From JAHRAW01 sp965212085 (GTDB lineage: Bacteria; Pseudomonadota; Gammaproteobacteria; Arenicellales; Poriferihabitantaceae), in assembly GCA_965212085.1 (NCBI GenBank), contig OZ243042.1, forward strand, positions 2,542,001-2,606,000: 64,000 nucleotides of DNA. The letters run 5' to 3'. The position numbers and the translations under genes are program-made. Under the pieces are notes generated by a model. It did no database searches and was not told where the DNA came from. It saw only the letters and a list, made by a program, of their open reading frames with translations. Numbering within the stretch: the first letter of the stretch is position 1; each line of letters opens with the position of its first letter. This document shows, piece after piece, positions 27,889 to 36,829 of this stretch.

Positions 27889-30800
27889 ATGCTATTTTCC
27901 CATTCGCCGCCCATAACCAAAACCACCCAAAAACCGCATAAAACCACGCTTTTAGGCGTCTCAACGGCCATTCCTGCCCCCCCCCCCCCCCCCCCAGCAC
28001 AAATCGGGAGCCCGGTCATGACTGCCGGGAGCCCCATTGCGCCACGCCCGCAGGCCGCTGCGCCTAGCCCAAAGGACGCCTATCCGGGACAACCCGCACC
28101 ATCCGCCGGCTCACCCCAACGCCGCCGGCCGCTACCCTCGCTCACCCTGCGGAACAAGATCTCCGCCCTGACCCTCCTCGCCCTCACCTTCATCCCCGCC
28201 CACCACGCCTCGGCGCAAATCTACGATATCAGCGCACCCGACAGCCTCACCATCGCCATCGTTGAAGATCAAAATTTCGTAAGTCGCGTGTTGCAGCTCG
28301 GAGCACCGGGAGCGGTTATTGCAATAGGCACTTTCACGGAACAGGACACTACCGGCCAGTACGGAAGGTTCCAGACTATCCATATCACCCCCGCCAACCC
28401 TGAAAGTGTAACAATGGCCTACACACTGGACAACAGCAATCCAGCCGTAGATGGCTTGCACACCGGCGAGACGCTTCAGGAAACCTTTACCGTAGAAGCG
28501 GTTCAGGGCGCCGGAGATACCCCGGTCTCCGCCATCATCACCATTGAGATCCGGGGAGTCGGCGCCGATTCCATACCCACCTTCGCCGCCACTATCACCC
28601 CCCAAATCTACCCCATCAGCGCCGCCGTCAACGTCACCCTGCCCGCCGCCACCGGCGATGGCACCTTGACCTACGCCATCACTGAAACCCTGCCCACCGG
28701 CCTCGCCTTTGACGGCACCACGCGCGTTTTGAGCGGCACCACCACCGCCACCGAACAAGCCGTGATGACCTACACCTACACCGCCACCGACGGCGACACC
28801 GTTAACCCCGACAGCGTAGAACAGACCTTCACCATCGCCGTTATCGACTCCATACCAACCTTCGGCACCACCACCATCGCCCCCCAAACCTACCCCATCA
28901 ACAACGCCGTCAACGTCACCCTGCCCGCCGCCACCGGCGGCAACACCCCGGTCACCTACGCCATCACCGGAACCCTCCCCGCCGGCCTCGCCTTTAACGG
29001 CACCACGCGCGTATTGGACGGCATCCCCACCACCGAGCAAAACGCCGACGCCGTTGCCTACACCTACACCGCCACCGACGGCGACCCCACCGACCCCGAC
29101 ACCACCCCCCCACTACCCTTCACCATCGCCATTGCCGACCTCATACCGGTAATCGTCTTCGCAGACGGCTCAAGCATAACCGTGGACGAAGGCGCAGAAG
29201 TTACCCTCGACGCCACCGGCAGCAGCGATCCCGAAGGCCAGGGCCTGATGTACCAATGGGCGCAGGTGCAGATCCCCGATGACGCGATGCCGGTTACTTT
29301 CAACCCGGCCAATGGCCAAGCCCAAACGGTCACTTTCATGGCCCCGGAAGAACGCACCAGACTAACCTTCACCCTCACACTCACAGACGGAACCGGAAAA
29401 ACCGACACCGACACGCTCACCGTCAGCGTAGGCCGCAGTTCCGAACGCGCCCTGCAAAAAACCCTTGCGGCGTTCGGGCGAGCTTTCGCTACGGGGACGG
29501 TAGGCGTATTTGAAGACTACCTTTCCGGCACCGGCGGACGCACAAACACCAGCCACTTCACCCTCGGCGGCCACAAGTTTGAGTTAGCGGACAACACCCC
29601 CGCCCAAACCCTGGATTCCCGAGTCGCAAGTGTCCGTAAGCCGCTAACGCGGCAACGGACACTAACGCTCGAGAATGACCACAGCGTTGTTAACACGCCC
29701 TCGGTGTCATACCCACAAAAATACAAATCACCCTCGGTGTCATTCCCGAACGATAGAAAAACAGGGAGCGATAGCGACCATGTTTTTCATCGTATCGGGA
29801 ATCCAGTTGAACACGACCCCGCACAACCGGCCAATCTTGCGGACACAACAACAACAATGTCCGCCCGCGACTTGTTGATGAAAAGCGCGTTCCACTTCAA
29901 CCTAAACGATGACGCCACCGCCACCTCCGGCTGGAGCCTCTGGGCACGCGCCACCACCAGCAACTTCAATGGCAAACCCGAAGACGACTTCGACCTGGAC
30001 GGAGACGTAACCTCCGCCTACCTCGGCATGGACTACCAAACCCCCACCGGCACCCGCCTCGGCCTCGCCATCTCCGAAACCAGCGGTGACGTGGACTATG
30101 ACGACGCCACCGACGAAGCCCAAGGCGACCTCGACGCCGACCTCACCAGCATCCTGCCCTACATCCAGTGGCAACCAAATGACACCACCACCGCCTGGGC
30201 CATGCTCGGCTACGGCGAAGGCGACGCCGAACTGTCCACAGACGGCGAAGCGGAAACCACCGAAGTAGATATTGATATGCAAATGATCGCCCTCGGCCTA
30301 TCCGGCGACCTGACCACGTACAAACGCAGCGAATGGTCGTGGAAAGCCAGCGCCTTTGCCGTGGAACTGGAATCCGAAGCCGACGAGGCAACCGACCTGC
30401 CGGCAGTAACCGCAGACTCCCAACGCCTGCGCGCCGCCATACAAGGCCGCGTCCCCGGCCAAGCATCCGCCACCGGCACCCAATTCACCCCGAACTGGGA
30501 ACTCGGCCTACGCTGGGATGACGGCGATGCCGAACAAGGCGGCGGCGCCGACCTCGGCTTGGGCTTCAACTACACCAACCCGGTGAATGGTTTGAGCGTA
30601 CAGGGAAAAACCACTTTTCTGGTGGCGCATGAGGCGGAGGACTATGAAGAATGGGAAGCCAGTTTGCAGGCACGGTTGGATTCGGGCGTGCAAGGCCGTG
30701 GGGTTACTTTCACGCTGGAACCCGCTTGGACAGCAGACGGGCGCAGTCAAAAGATGGGAATGGACTTCTCCAACGCCCTCGGCAAATGGACCAAGCGCGG

Positions 30801-30891
30801 CCTGCGATTGGAGTTGACCGGCGAACGCACCGAGCGTGATGACAACGACATCGGGCATAACATCCGATTGACCGGATCGTTGCGTTTCTAA
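27889..30891 (+). CDS. Autotransporter-like surface protein 2, frame-on through poly-C
   Basis: 1000 residues from ATG 27889, which has GGAGG at 27878-27882, 6 nt upstream. The frame crosses a C19 tract (encoding Pro) before the second ATG (28018) that matches the apparent start of the paralogue. The signal core LTLLALTFIPAHHASA is followed by a passenger with two He_PIG-like repeats (each about 95 residues, starting near PTFAATITPQIYPI and PTFGTTTIAPQTYPI) and a PKD-like segment. The linker RSSERALQKTLAAFGRAFATGTVGVFEDYL precedes about 65 residues translated from the repeat at 29611-29806. The beta-barrel, nearly identical to that of protein 1, ends in LRF. It is likely outer-membrane exposed; the binding target is unknown. 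Confidence 0.85.
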   Translation: MLFSHSPPITKTTQKPHKTTLLGVSTAIPAPPPPPPAQIGSPVMTAGSPIAPRPQAAAPSPKDAYPGQPAPSAGSPQRRRPLPSLTLRNKISALTLLALTFIPAHHASAQIYDISAPDSLTIAIVEDQNFVSRVLQLGAPGAVIAIGTFTEQDTTGQYGRFQTIHITPANPESVTMAYTLDNSNPAVDGLHTGETLQETFTVEAVQGAGDTPVSAIITIEIRGVGADSIPTFAATITPQIYPISAAVNVTLPAATGDGTLTYAITETLPTGLAFDGTTRVLSGTTTATEQAVMTYTYTATDGDTVNPDSVEQTFTIAVIDSIPTFGTTTIAPQTYPINNAVNVTLPAATGGNTPVTYAITGTLPAGLAFNGTTRVLDGIPTTEQNADAVAYTYTATDGDPTDPDTTPPLPFTIAIADLIPVIVFADGSSITVDEGAEVTLDATGSSDPEGQGLMYQWAQVQIPDDAMPVTFNPANGQAQTVTFMAPEERTRLTFTLTLTDGTGKTDTDTLTVSVGRSSERALQKTLAAFGRAFATGTVGVFEDYLSGTGGRTNTSHFTLGGHKFELADNTPAQTLDSRVASVRKPLTRQRTLTLENDHSVVNTPSVSYPQKYKSPSVSFPNDRKTGSDSDHVFHRIGNPVEHDPAQPANLADTTTTMSARDLLMKSAFHFNLNDDATATSGWSLWARATTSNFNGKPEDDFDLDGDVTSAYLGMDYQTPTGTRLGLAISETSGDVDYDDATDEAQGDLDADLTSILPYIQWQPNDTTTAWAMLGYGEGDAELSTDGEAETTEVDIDMQMIALGLSGDLTTYKRSEWSWKASAFAVELESEADEATDLPAVTADSQRLRAAIQGRVPGQASATGTQFTPNWELGLRWDDGDAEQGGGADLGLGFNYTNPVNGLSVQGKTTFLVAHEAEDYEEWEASLQARLDSGVQGRGVTFTLEPAWTADGRSQKMGMDFSNALGKWTKRGLRLELTGERTERDDNDIGHNIRLTGSLRF
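27977..27995 (+). repeat. Poly-C tract, 19 C (candidate contingency locus)
   Basis: Uninterrupted C19, translated as prolines in the frame from ATG 27889. The distance 27889-28018 is 129 nt, a multiple of three, so this copy is in frame (on) while the paralogue with C16 is not. Confidence 0.85.
29611..29806 (+). repeat. A-B repeat composite embedded in autotransporter 2 coding sequence
   Basis: 196 bp, same position, length and orientation as 6741-6936. The frame stays open and encodes the same basic peptide with few changes (ENDHSVVNTPSVSYPQKYK versus ENDDSVINTPSVSYPQKHK). The barrel resumes with MSARDLLMKSAFHFNL. Confidence 0.9.
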
Positions 30892-30904
30892 ATTGGCTTG
30901 GCAT

Positions 30905-31375
30905 GGACAGGTCGCGACCTGTCCCTACGCCACCGCTTGGCCGGCGGACACTGCCGGTGTGGCACTGGATTCCCGAGAGCGCCAAGTGTCCGTAAGCCGC
31001 TTACGCGGCAACGGACACTAACGCTCGGGAATGACGACAGAGTTGTTGCCACGTTCTCGGTGTCATATCCGCAAAAGCGCAAATCTTCCTCGCCGTCATC
31101 CCCGCGAAACAACAAATCACCCTCGGTGTCATTCCCGAACGATAGAAAAATAGGGAGCGTAGCGACCATATTTTTCATCGTATCGGGAATCCAGGGACTA
31201 AACCGGCGGTGGGTCGTGTGGCGCTGGATTCCCGAGTACGCAAGTGTCCGAGCCGCTTGCGCGGGGTGGGGCGCGGGGGGCGGTTGCGCATGACGCGCAT
31301 TTGCGGGGGCAGGGGGCGGGGACCCCCTGCGCCCCCCTGTGCGGCGCGGGGGTGGGCGTAGGGACAGGTCGCGAC
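30905..31375. repeat. Intergenic repeat mosaic after autotransporter 2
   Basis: The 30892-31407 gap holds a module D variant (ACAGGTCGCGACCTGT, about 30910), module A (about 30963-31035), module B (about 31128-31194), a truncated module A (about 31223-31258), minus-strand module C fragments (about 31260-31350) and a further module D variant (about 31361). No gene is supported. Confidence 0.85.
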
Positions 31376-31386
31376 CTGTGCGTATT

Positions 31387-31412
31387 TGTCAGTGAATTAG
31401 TGAACATCTACA
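31387..31412 (+). mobile_element. IS terminal sequence abutting fxsA
   Basis: Full copy of the IS end seen at 24006-24031 (TGTCAGTGAATTAGTGAACA then TCTACA). The fxsA stop codon (31408-31410) lies inside it, so the insertion or its excision has reshaped the end of fxsA. Confidence 0.65.
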
Positions 31413-31860
31413 ATTCGCCGTTGGGTTTCTCGTCGTTGATCTTTTCGTAGTCGGCGTCAATGACCCGGCCACGCGGCGGGCCGGGTCGCGCTCTTGCGCC
31501 GAGGGTGCCGAACAGTCCGCGGACGAGGACGTGGCGGATGATTTTTCGGCGCAGTGGCGGGACCAGAAACACAAAGCCTACGGCGTCGGTGAAAAAACCG
31601 GGGGTCAGCAACAAGGCGCCGGCCACGAACAACAACAGGCCTTCAAGCATTTCCATGGCCGGCAGATGGCCGCGGGCGAACTGCATTTGTACGCGGGTGA
31701 AGACCGCAAAGCCCTGGGCGCGCACCAGCGCCGCGCCCAGCACCGCGGTGAACACCACCAGCACGATGGTCGGCCCGGCGCCGAGCATGCCGCCGACCTT
31801 GATCAAGAAATAAATCTCCACCAAAGGAACCAGCAGGAACACCAGAAAAAACGCTTTCAT
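31408..31860 (-). CDS. fxsA: FxsA-family membrane protein
   Basis: 150-residue inner-membrane protein of the FxsA family; E. coli FxsA modifies phage T7 exclusion by the F plasmid. Starting at MKAFFLVFLLVPLVEIYFLIKVGG, it shows the conserved first helix with VPLVEIY, a second segment (PTIVLVVFTAVLGAALVRAQG) and a third pair (EMLEGLLLFVAGALLLTPGFFTDAVGFVFLVPPLR) containing the family motif TPGFFTDAVG. The C-terminus is charged, and the stop codon falls inside an IS end. Its start overlaps the upstream hydrolase stop by one base. Length is normal for the family (about 150). Confidence 0.88.
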   Translation of the reverse strand: MKAFFLVFLLVPLVEIYFLIKVGGMLGAGPTIVLVVFTAVLGAALVRAQGFAVFTRVQMQFARGHLPAMEMLEGLLLFVAGALLLTPGFFTDAVGFVFLVPPLRRKIIRHVLVRGLFGTLGARARPGPPRGRVIDADYEKINDEKPNGEL

Positions 31861-32702
31861 CAAACCGCCTCCGCGAGCCGCACTTTGTCGAACAGGTCGT
31901 CCACCCCGGCGGCGATCAGCGGCAGATGCCCGCCGAGGGCGTGGTCGCCGCCGGCGATGGTGCGCAGCGTAACGTCGCCGCCCGCCGATGCCCGGAAGCG
32001 GTGACTCAAGCTTATGGGCACGATTTCGTCGCGGTCGCCGTGGAAAATCCGGATGGGGAAATTCCACGCCACGGGGGGGCCGGGGCGTTCCGGAATGTCG
32101 AGAATACCGTGCGCCAGGCCGTCTTCCACCACCGCGTAGTCCAGTTCATACCGCGTGCGGTCGTAGTGATCGGTGAACCGCCGCACGCCGTCCCGCCGCC
32201 ACGCGCGCATCGCTTCCGCCGGTTGGTCTTGGAGATATTGCCGGAAAAAATCGAACGCCGGCGCGATCAAAACCGCCCCGGCGATGCGCACCCCCGCCGA
32301 CCTGGCCAGTTTTCGCGCCGCCAGCATGGACAGCCACGCGCCCATGCTCGACCCCAGCAACAGCACCGGCGCGCCGCGAAACTGCTGGATCACTTCCACC
32401 AACGCCGCGAGCGCGTTGGATACGCGAAACTCCCGGAACCGGCCCTCGCTGCGCCCGTGGCAGGGCAGATCGAAATTGGCCCAGCTGTAGCCGCGCCGCA
32501 CGGCGTGATCGGCGAAAAAGCGCGCCTTGGTGTGGGCCACCGAGGAGCGGAAGCCGTGCACGTGAATCCCCACCACGCCGGTGTCGCCCGGGTAGTACGC
32601 ACCCCGGCAGCGCGTCCCGTCTGGCAGGTAGACGCTGAAACTGGTTTTACGAAAGGGTTTCAATATCGGATAGAATGAACGCGTTGAACGCATTAACGCC
32701 AT
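31860..32702 (-). CDS. Alpha/beta hydrolase
   Basis: About 280-residue serine hydrolase of the alpha/beta fold. The oxyanion region GVVGIHVHGFRSS, nucleophile elbow LLLGSSMGAWLS, acid IFHGDRDEIVP and histidine AGGDHALGGHLP form a complete triad. The lid region (FFRQYLQDQPAEAMRAWRRDG) resembles carboxylesterases and serine aminopeptidase-like S33 proteins, but the substrate cannot be predicted. ATG 32702 was chosen; ATG 32693 and GTG 32744 are alternatives. It is coupled to fxsA and divergent from dsbD, with about 90 bp between. Confidence 0.8.
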   Translation of the reverse strand: MALMRSTRSFYPILKPFRKTSFSVYLPDGTRCRGAYYPGDTGVVGIHVHGFRSSVAHTKARFFADHAVRRGYSWANFDLPCHGRSEGRFREFRVSNALAALVEVIQQFRGAPVLLLGSSMGAWLSMLAARKLARSAGVRIAGAVLIAPAFDFFRQYLQDQPAEAMRAWRRDGVRRFTDHYDRTRYELDYAVVEDGLAHGILDIPERPGPPVAWNFPIRIFHGDRDEIVPISLSHRFRASAGGDVTLRTIAGGDHALGGHLPLIAAGVDDLFDKVRLAEAV

Positions 32703-32790
32703 ATCGCTATATGGGGGTTGCGCGGGAAAATTCCAGCCGCCCACCGACTTTCACCATCCACCGCCACCCGCCACCCACTGCCCACTGCCA

Positions 32791-34713
32791 ATGAAAACCA
32801 GATTGCTGCTGCCACTGTTGTTTTTCTGCGCCGCGCTCCACGCCGACCACGGCAAGGCGCCGGTTTCCGACAGCGCCGGTTCCCCGGACACCCTCGAAGA
32901 ACTGCGCGCCCTGGTCGGCGAAGGGTTTGAACAGCCGGCGTTTCTGGACGTAGACGACGCTTTCAAACTGGAGATCGCAGGGGTTGCGCCGGACCGCCTG
33001 GAGACGACCTTCGCCATCGCCGACGGCTACTACCTGTACCGCGACAAGATCAAGTTCAGCGATGCGGGAGACGGAGACGGCGGGGGCGTCCGCGTGCTGG
33101 AAGCCGCGCTACCGCCGGGGGAGATCAAAAGCGACCCGTATTTTGGCGAACTCGCGGTGTTCAGGCACGACTTCTCGGCGCCCATCACCCTGCGGCGGGC
33201 GGCTCAGACAAGCGCCCCGGCGCGCGCCGGAATCAGCGTCCACGCCACCTATCAGGGCTGCGCCGAGGACGGCATCTGCTATTCGCCGGTCAGCAAAACC
33301 TTGTTCGTGGCACTGCCGGAAATTATCACAAGCGCGCGGGCCGATGACGACGGTGATGGCGGTGGCGATCCATCCACCGGCGCGCCGCCGGCCCCCACCA
33401 TATCGGCTTCCCCCGGCCTCCTGCTGGGCGCGTTCTTCGCCGGGCTGCTGCTGACCTTTACCCCGTGCGTGCTGCCCATGCTGCCGATCCTGTCCGGGAT
33501 CATCGCCGGCCACGGCGGGAACCTCACCCGGCGCAAGGGCGGCCTCCTGGCGCTGGCCTACGTGCTGGGAACCGTGATTACCTACGCCGCCATCGGCGCC
33601 CTCGCCGGCGCCACCGGGGAGCAACTCCAGTCGTATTTCCAAAACCTCTGGGCCATCGGCATCCTGGCCGTGGTGCTGGTGGTCATGGCGCTTTCCATGT
33701 TCGGTTTTTTCACCTTGCAAATGCCGTCTTTCATCCAAACCAAATGGCACAGCAAAACCCGCGGCCTCGGCGGTTCGCTGCCCGTGGTCCTGGTCCTCGG
33801 CGCGGTCTCGGCGCTGATCGTCGGCGCTTGCGTGTCGCCGGTTTTGATCTCCTTTCTGGGCCTCGCCGTGTCCTCCGGCGACCCGTGGATCGGCGCGTGG
33901 ATGATGGTGGCCATGGCGCTGGGCATGGGCGTGCCGCTGCTGGCGCTGGGGCTGGGCGCCGGACACCTGCTCCCCAAAACCGGGAAGTGGATGAAAACCG
34001 TCAACCATATCTTTGGCGTGCTGCTCATCGGGGTTGCGATTTACCTGCTGGGGGTGCTCCCCGAAGTGCCGGTGCTATTGTTGTGGGGGGCGTTGTTTGT
34101 CATCCTCAGCGTCTATCTGGGCGCCACCCAGCCGCTCCCGACCCCGGTCCCGACCACAGCCGGCGGATGGCAACGATTCATAAAGGGCGTGGGCGTGGTG
34201 CTGCTGGTGTGGGGCGTGGCGGCGTTGATCGGCGGCTTCTTCGGCCAGCGGGATGTGTTCAGGCCGCTGCCCGCCGGGCTGTTCACCGGCACCGGTAATC
34301 CAACCATCGGTCTTGAAGACGCGCACGCTTCGCCGGTTTTTACGCCGGTCGGCAATCTCGCCGAACTCGAACGGCAGTTCGCGCGCGCCACGGCTGAAAA
34401 CAAACTGGTGATGGTGGACTACTACGCCGACTGGTGCGTGGACTGCGCGCGCATGGAGAAGACCACTTTCCGCGATTCCAAAGTGCGAGAAGTTATGCAA
34501 ACCCATTTCGTCGCGCTGCAAATTGACGTCACCAACCCCCGCGACGAAAACAGCAAGGCGCTGAAAAAACGCTTCGGCGTATTCGGCCCGCCGGCGGTTT
34601 TGCTGTTCGACCGCAACGGCGTCGAACGCAAGGACAAACACTTCTACGGCTACCGCAACAGCGCCGACTTCTACGCCCTGCTCAGCGCGTTAGCCCAAAT
34701 CCCGGCGAAATAA
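32791..34713 (+). CDS. dsbD: Thiol:disulfide interchange protein DsbD
   Basis: Transfers electrons from cytoplasmic thioredoxin across the inner membrane to periplasmic DsbC/DsbG and cytochrome c maturation thioredoxins. 640 residues: signal peptide (MKTRLLLPLLFFCAALHA), periplasmic alpha domain with the pair in YQGCAEDGICYSPVSK, an eight-helix core with FTPCVLPMLPILSG and GACVSPVLISFLGLA, and a C-terminal thioredoxin-like gamma domain with DYYADWCVDCARMEKTTF. All three cysteine pairs are present. A TlpA-like thioredoxin starts 2 nt after the stop, so the two probably work together. Confidence 0.96.
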   Translation: MKTRLLLPLLFFCAALHADHGKAPVSDSAGSPDTLEELRALVGEGFEQPAFLDVDDAFKLEIAGVAPDRLETTFAIADGYYLYRDKIKFSDAGDGDGGGVRVLEAALPPGEIKSDPYFGELAVFRHDFSAPITLRRAAQTSAPARAGISVHATYQGCAEDGICYSPVSKTLFVALPEIITSARADDDGDGGGDPSTGAPPAPTISASPGLLLGAFFAGLLLTFTPCVLPMLPILSGIIAGHGGNLTRRKGGLLALAYVLGTVITYAAIGALAGATGEQLQSYFQNLWAIGILAVVLVVMALSMFGFFTLQMPSFIQTKWHSKTRGLGGSLPVVLVLGAVSALIVGACVSPVLISFLGLAVSSGDPWIGAWMMVAMALGMGVPLLALGLGAGHLLPKTGKWMKTVNHIFGVLLIGVAIYLLGVLPEVPVLLLWGALFVILSVYLGATQPLPTPVPTTAGGWQRFIKGVGVVLLVWGVAALIGGFFGQRDVFRPLPAGLFTGTGNPTIGLEDAHASPVFTPVGNLAELERQFARATAENKLVMVDYYADWCVDCARMEKTTFRDSKVREVMQTHFVALQIDVTNPRDENSKALKKRFGVFGPPAVLLFDRNGVERKDKHFYGYRNSADFYALLSALAQIPAK

Positions 34714-34715
34714 AA

Positions 34716-35258
34716 TTGAAAAAGCCCGCCACAAAACACCTGCTGGTCGCCGGGCTTGGCGTGCTCGCCCTGGTGCTCGGCGGCTACGCCGGCTGGCACA
34801 CATCACAACCCGAAGCGACCGGCGAAACCGGCGAAACCGGGGCCACCCTCGCGCAAATCCAACTCCCGGACGTCGAAAAAAACCTCCGCAACGGCGGCGA
34901 ATGGCTCGGCAAGGTGGTGGTGGTCAACCACTGGGCGACGTGGTGCCCGCCGTGCCGGGAAGAAATTCCGCTGTTGATCGAATACCAGCGGCGCCTCGGA
35001 GAACAAGGCGTGCAAATCGTCGGCATCGCCCACGACCAACTAGACGCCGCCCGCGCCTACGGCGACAGCATCGGCATCAACTACCCATCCCTGGTAGCCG
35101 TCACCGGCGGCGGCCAACTCATGCAACAACAGGGCAACGCCGCGGGCGGGCCGCTACCCTTCACCGTATTTTTCGACCGCCAGGGCAATATCGCCGCCAC
35201 CCAACTCGGACTGCTTTCCGAACGGGAACTGAATCGCGTTGTTGGGCCGTTGTTGTAG
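34716..35258 (+). CDS. TlpA/ResA-like membrane-anchored thioredoxin
   Basis: 180-residue periplasmic thiol-disulfide oxidoreductase. An N-terminal signal anchor (HLLVAGLGVLALVLGGYAGW) is followed by the linker ATGETGETGATLAQ, which contains a short 9-bp repeat, then a thioredoxin fold with VVVVNHWATWCPPCREEIPLL (WCPPC active site) and the cis-Pro region GGPLPFTVFFDRQG. Translation probably starts at TTG 34716, 2 nt after dsbD, suggesting translational coupling. The likely role is reduction of periplasmic disulfides, for example apocytochrome c haem-binding cysteines, with electrons from DsbD. Confidence 0.88.
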   Translation: MKKPATKHLLVAGLGVLALVLGGYAGWHTSQPEATGETGETGATLAQIQLPDVEKNLRNGGEWLGKVVVVNHWATWCPPCREEIPLLIEYQRRLGEQGVQIVGIAHDQLDAARAYGDSIGINYPSLVAVTGGGQLMQQQGNAAGGPLPFTVFFDRQGNIAATQLGLLSERELNRVVGPLL

Positions 35259-35332
35259 ATATTTTTTCATTCGGGTCACTTACTTGCACCCACAAACCGA
35301 ACAAAATCAAAGCCCCATGCCTTTGGCAGGCC

Positions 35333-35773
35333 CTACCCCGGCGTATTCCCCTCGACCCAGCGTTCGCCGTCGCCATCGGTCAAGGTTTCCTTCTTCCACA
35401 ACGTTGCCTTGCTTTTCAGCATTTCCATCATTTCACGGCAGGCCTTGAACGCCCCGGCACGGTGCGCCGACCACGCCGCCACCAGCACGATGGGGTCGTT
35501 GGGGTGCAGGTCGCCGATGCGGTGCAGGAGCAGGACGTCTATGAGTCCGTGCCGGCGGATGTTTTCTTCGACGAGTTCGGTCAGTTGGCGTTCGGTCATG
35601 CCGGCGTAGTGTTCGAGCGTCATGCCGCTGACCTGTGCGCCTTGATTGAAGTCGCGCATGGTGCCGACGAATACCGCGCACGCGCCGAAGCCGCCGGGGG
35701 TGAGGCGGGCGTCCTGATACTCGGCGACTTCCCGCCAGGGCGCAAACGGCCGCGGGCGAAGTTCGATGCGCAC
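35333..35773 (-). CDS. moaE: Molybdopterin synthase catalytic subunit
   Basis: Large subunit of molybdopterin synthase, which converts precursor Z (cPMP) to molybdopterin using sulfur from the MoaD thiocarboxylate. 146 residues starting at GTG 35773 (MRIELRPRPF). Typical blocks are GACAVFVGTMRDFNQGAQVSGMTLEHYAGM, HRIGDLHPNDPIVLVAAWSAHRAGAFKACREMMEMLKSKATLWKKE, including the catalytic lysine region. It starts 7 nt after moaD. Upstream and divergent is moaB, giving a compact molybdenum cofactor locus. Confidence 0.94.
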   Translation of the reverse strand: MRIELRPRPFAPWREVAEYQDARLTPGGFGACAVFVGTMRDFNQGAQVSGMTLEHYAGMTERQLTELVEENIRRHGLIDVLLLHRIGDLHPNDPIVLVAAWSAHRAGAFKACREMMEMLKSKATLWKKETLTDGDGERWVEGNTPG

Positions 35774-35780
35774 GGCAGCC

Positions 35781-36011
35781 CTAGCCCCCGGTCACCGGCG
35801 GGAAGAAGGCGATTTCATCGCCGTCCTCCAGCGGCTCGTTGAAGTCCACGTATTCGAGGTTGCGCGCACACAAAAGATTGGCCGGCGGCGGCTCCTCGCT
35901 CAACGCCCGCCACGCATCGGAAACCGTCATTGCCCGGCGGTGATCCACATCAACGGCGTCAACGCCGAGTTTCTGGCGCAGGCTGGCGAAACATTTGATG
36001 TGAATGGGCAT
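35781..36011 (-). CDS. moaD: Molybdopterin synthase sulfur carrier subunit
   Basis: Ubiquitin-like sulfur carrier whose C-terminal Gly-Gly is adenylated and thiocarboxylated, then donates sulfur through MoaE. 76 residues (MPIHIKCFASLRQKLG) ending in EDGDEIAFFPPVTGG with the required GG. ATG 36011 heads the moaD-moaE pair. The 74-bp AT-rich gap to the divergent moaB-like gene probably holds both promoters. Confidence 0.93.
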   Translation of the reverse strand: MPIHIKCFASLRQKLGVDAVDVDHRRAMTVSDAWRALSEEPPPANLLCARNLEYVDFNEPLEDGDEIAFFPPVTGG

Positions 36012-36085
36012 GGGGTTGTGTTTTTATCGCGCAAATATCGCGGATAATATAGTACCATTACTGTTATCAACGAGGTGAAATTCGA

Positions 36086-36799
36086 ATGTACAAAAAACTT
36101 ACCCCAAAAAAACAGCGGATTTACGAAACTGGCAATACTAAGGATGGTGGATCTATCAGAAAAATGGCGGAGAAAACGCGCCGCACACCTTCGAATGTCC
36201 GTATGCACATCAAGCAGTTGCGTGACTACGGTTATGACTACCGGATTGAGGGTGATAAATACTGGACATGGAAAGTTTCAACTGAAGTCCGAAAATTCAT
36301 CCCCGTCAACATCGCGCTCCTGACCGCATCGGACACTCGCGTTGAAGCGGACGACAAATCCGGGCACGCGCTGGCGGAGCGGCTGACCGCCGCCGGGCAT
36401 CGCCTCGCCGACAAGCAAATCGTGCCGGACGACGTCTACCGGATTCGCGCGGTGGTGGCCGGCTGGATCGCCGAGCGCGAAATTCAGGCGGTCATCACCA
36501 CCGGCGGCACCGGGGTCAGCGGGCGGGACGGCAGCCCGGAGGCGGTGACGCCGCTGCTGGACAAAACGCTGGACGGCTTCGGCGAGATGTTCCGGGCGCT
36601 TTCCTACGACGACATCGGCACCTCAACCCTGCAGTCCCGCGCCCTCGCCGGCGTCGCCAACGGAACCTATATTTTCGTCCTGCCCGGCTCCACCGGCGCG
36701 TGCAAACTGGCCTGGGAAAAACTAATATCCTTGCAACTCGACTACCGCACCCGGCCGTGCAACCTCGTGGAGATGATGCCCCGGCTACTGGAGCAATAG
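36086..36799 (+). CDS. moaB: MoaB-type molybdopterin adenylyltransferase with N-terminal HTH-like extension
   Basis: Residues about 72-237 match MoaB/Mog (FIPVNIALLTASDTRVEADDKSG, VITTGGTGVSGRDGSPEAV, DDIGTSTLQSRALAGVANGTYIFVLPGSTGACKLAWE), which activates molybdopterin by adenylation before Mo insertion. E. coli MoaB starts only about 10 residues before FIP; here about 70 extra residues (MYKKLTPKKQRIYETGN to DKYWTWKVSTE) form a basic, helix-turn-helix-like segment with a likely wing. That part is clearly AT-richer than its surroundings. ATG 36086 has GAGGTGA 7 nt upstream, and no other start lies close to FIP, so the fusion appears genuine. A DNA-binding or autoregulatory role is inferred only. 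Confidence 0.85.
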   Translation: MYKKLTPKKQRIYETGNTKDGGSIRKMAEKTRRTPSNVRMHIKQLRDYGYDYRIEGDKYWTWKVSTEVRKFIPVNIALLTASDTRVEADDKSGHALAERLTAAGHRLADKQIVPDDVYRIRAVVAGWIAEREIQAVITTGGTGVSGRDGSPEAVTPLLDKTLDGFGEMFRALSYDDIGTSTLQSRALAGVANGTYIFVLPGSTGACKLAWEKLISLQLDYRTRPCNLVEMMPRLLEQ

Positions 36800-36829
36800 G
36801 TTGGCGGTGAGTCGTGTGGGGCGGCGGGG

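Noticed and set aside
36086..36300. AT-rich HTH segment as a separate small regulator or prophage gene
   Set aside because: No stop codon separates it from MoaB and no other phage genes are nearby; treated as a fused domain.
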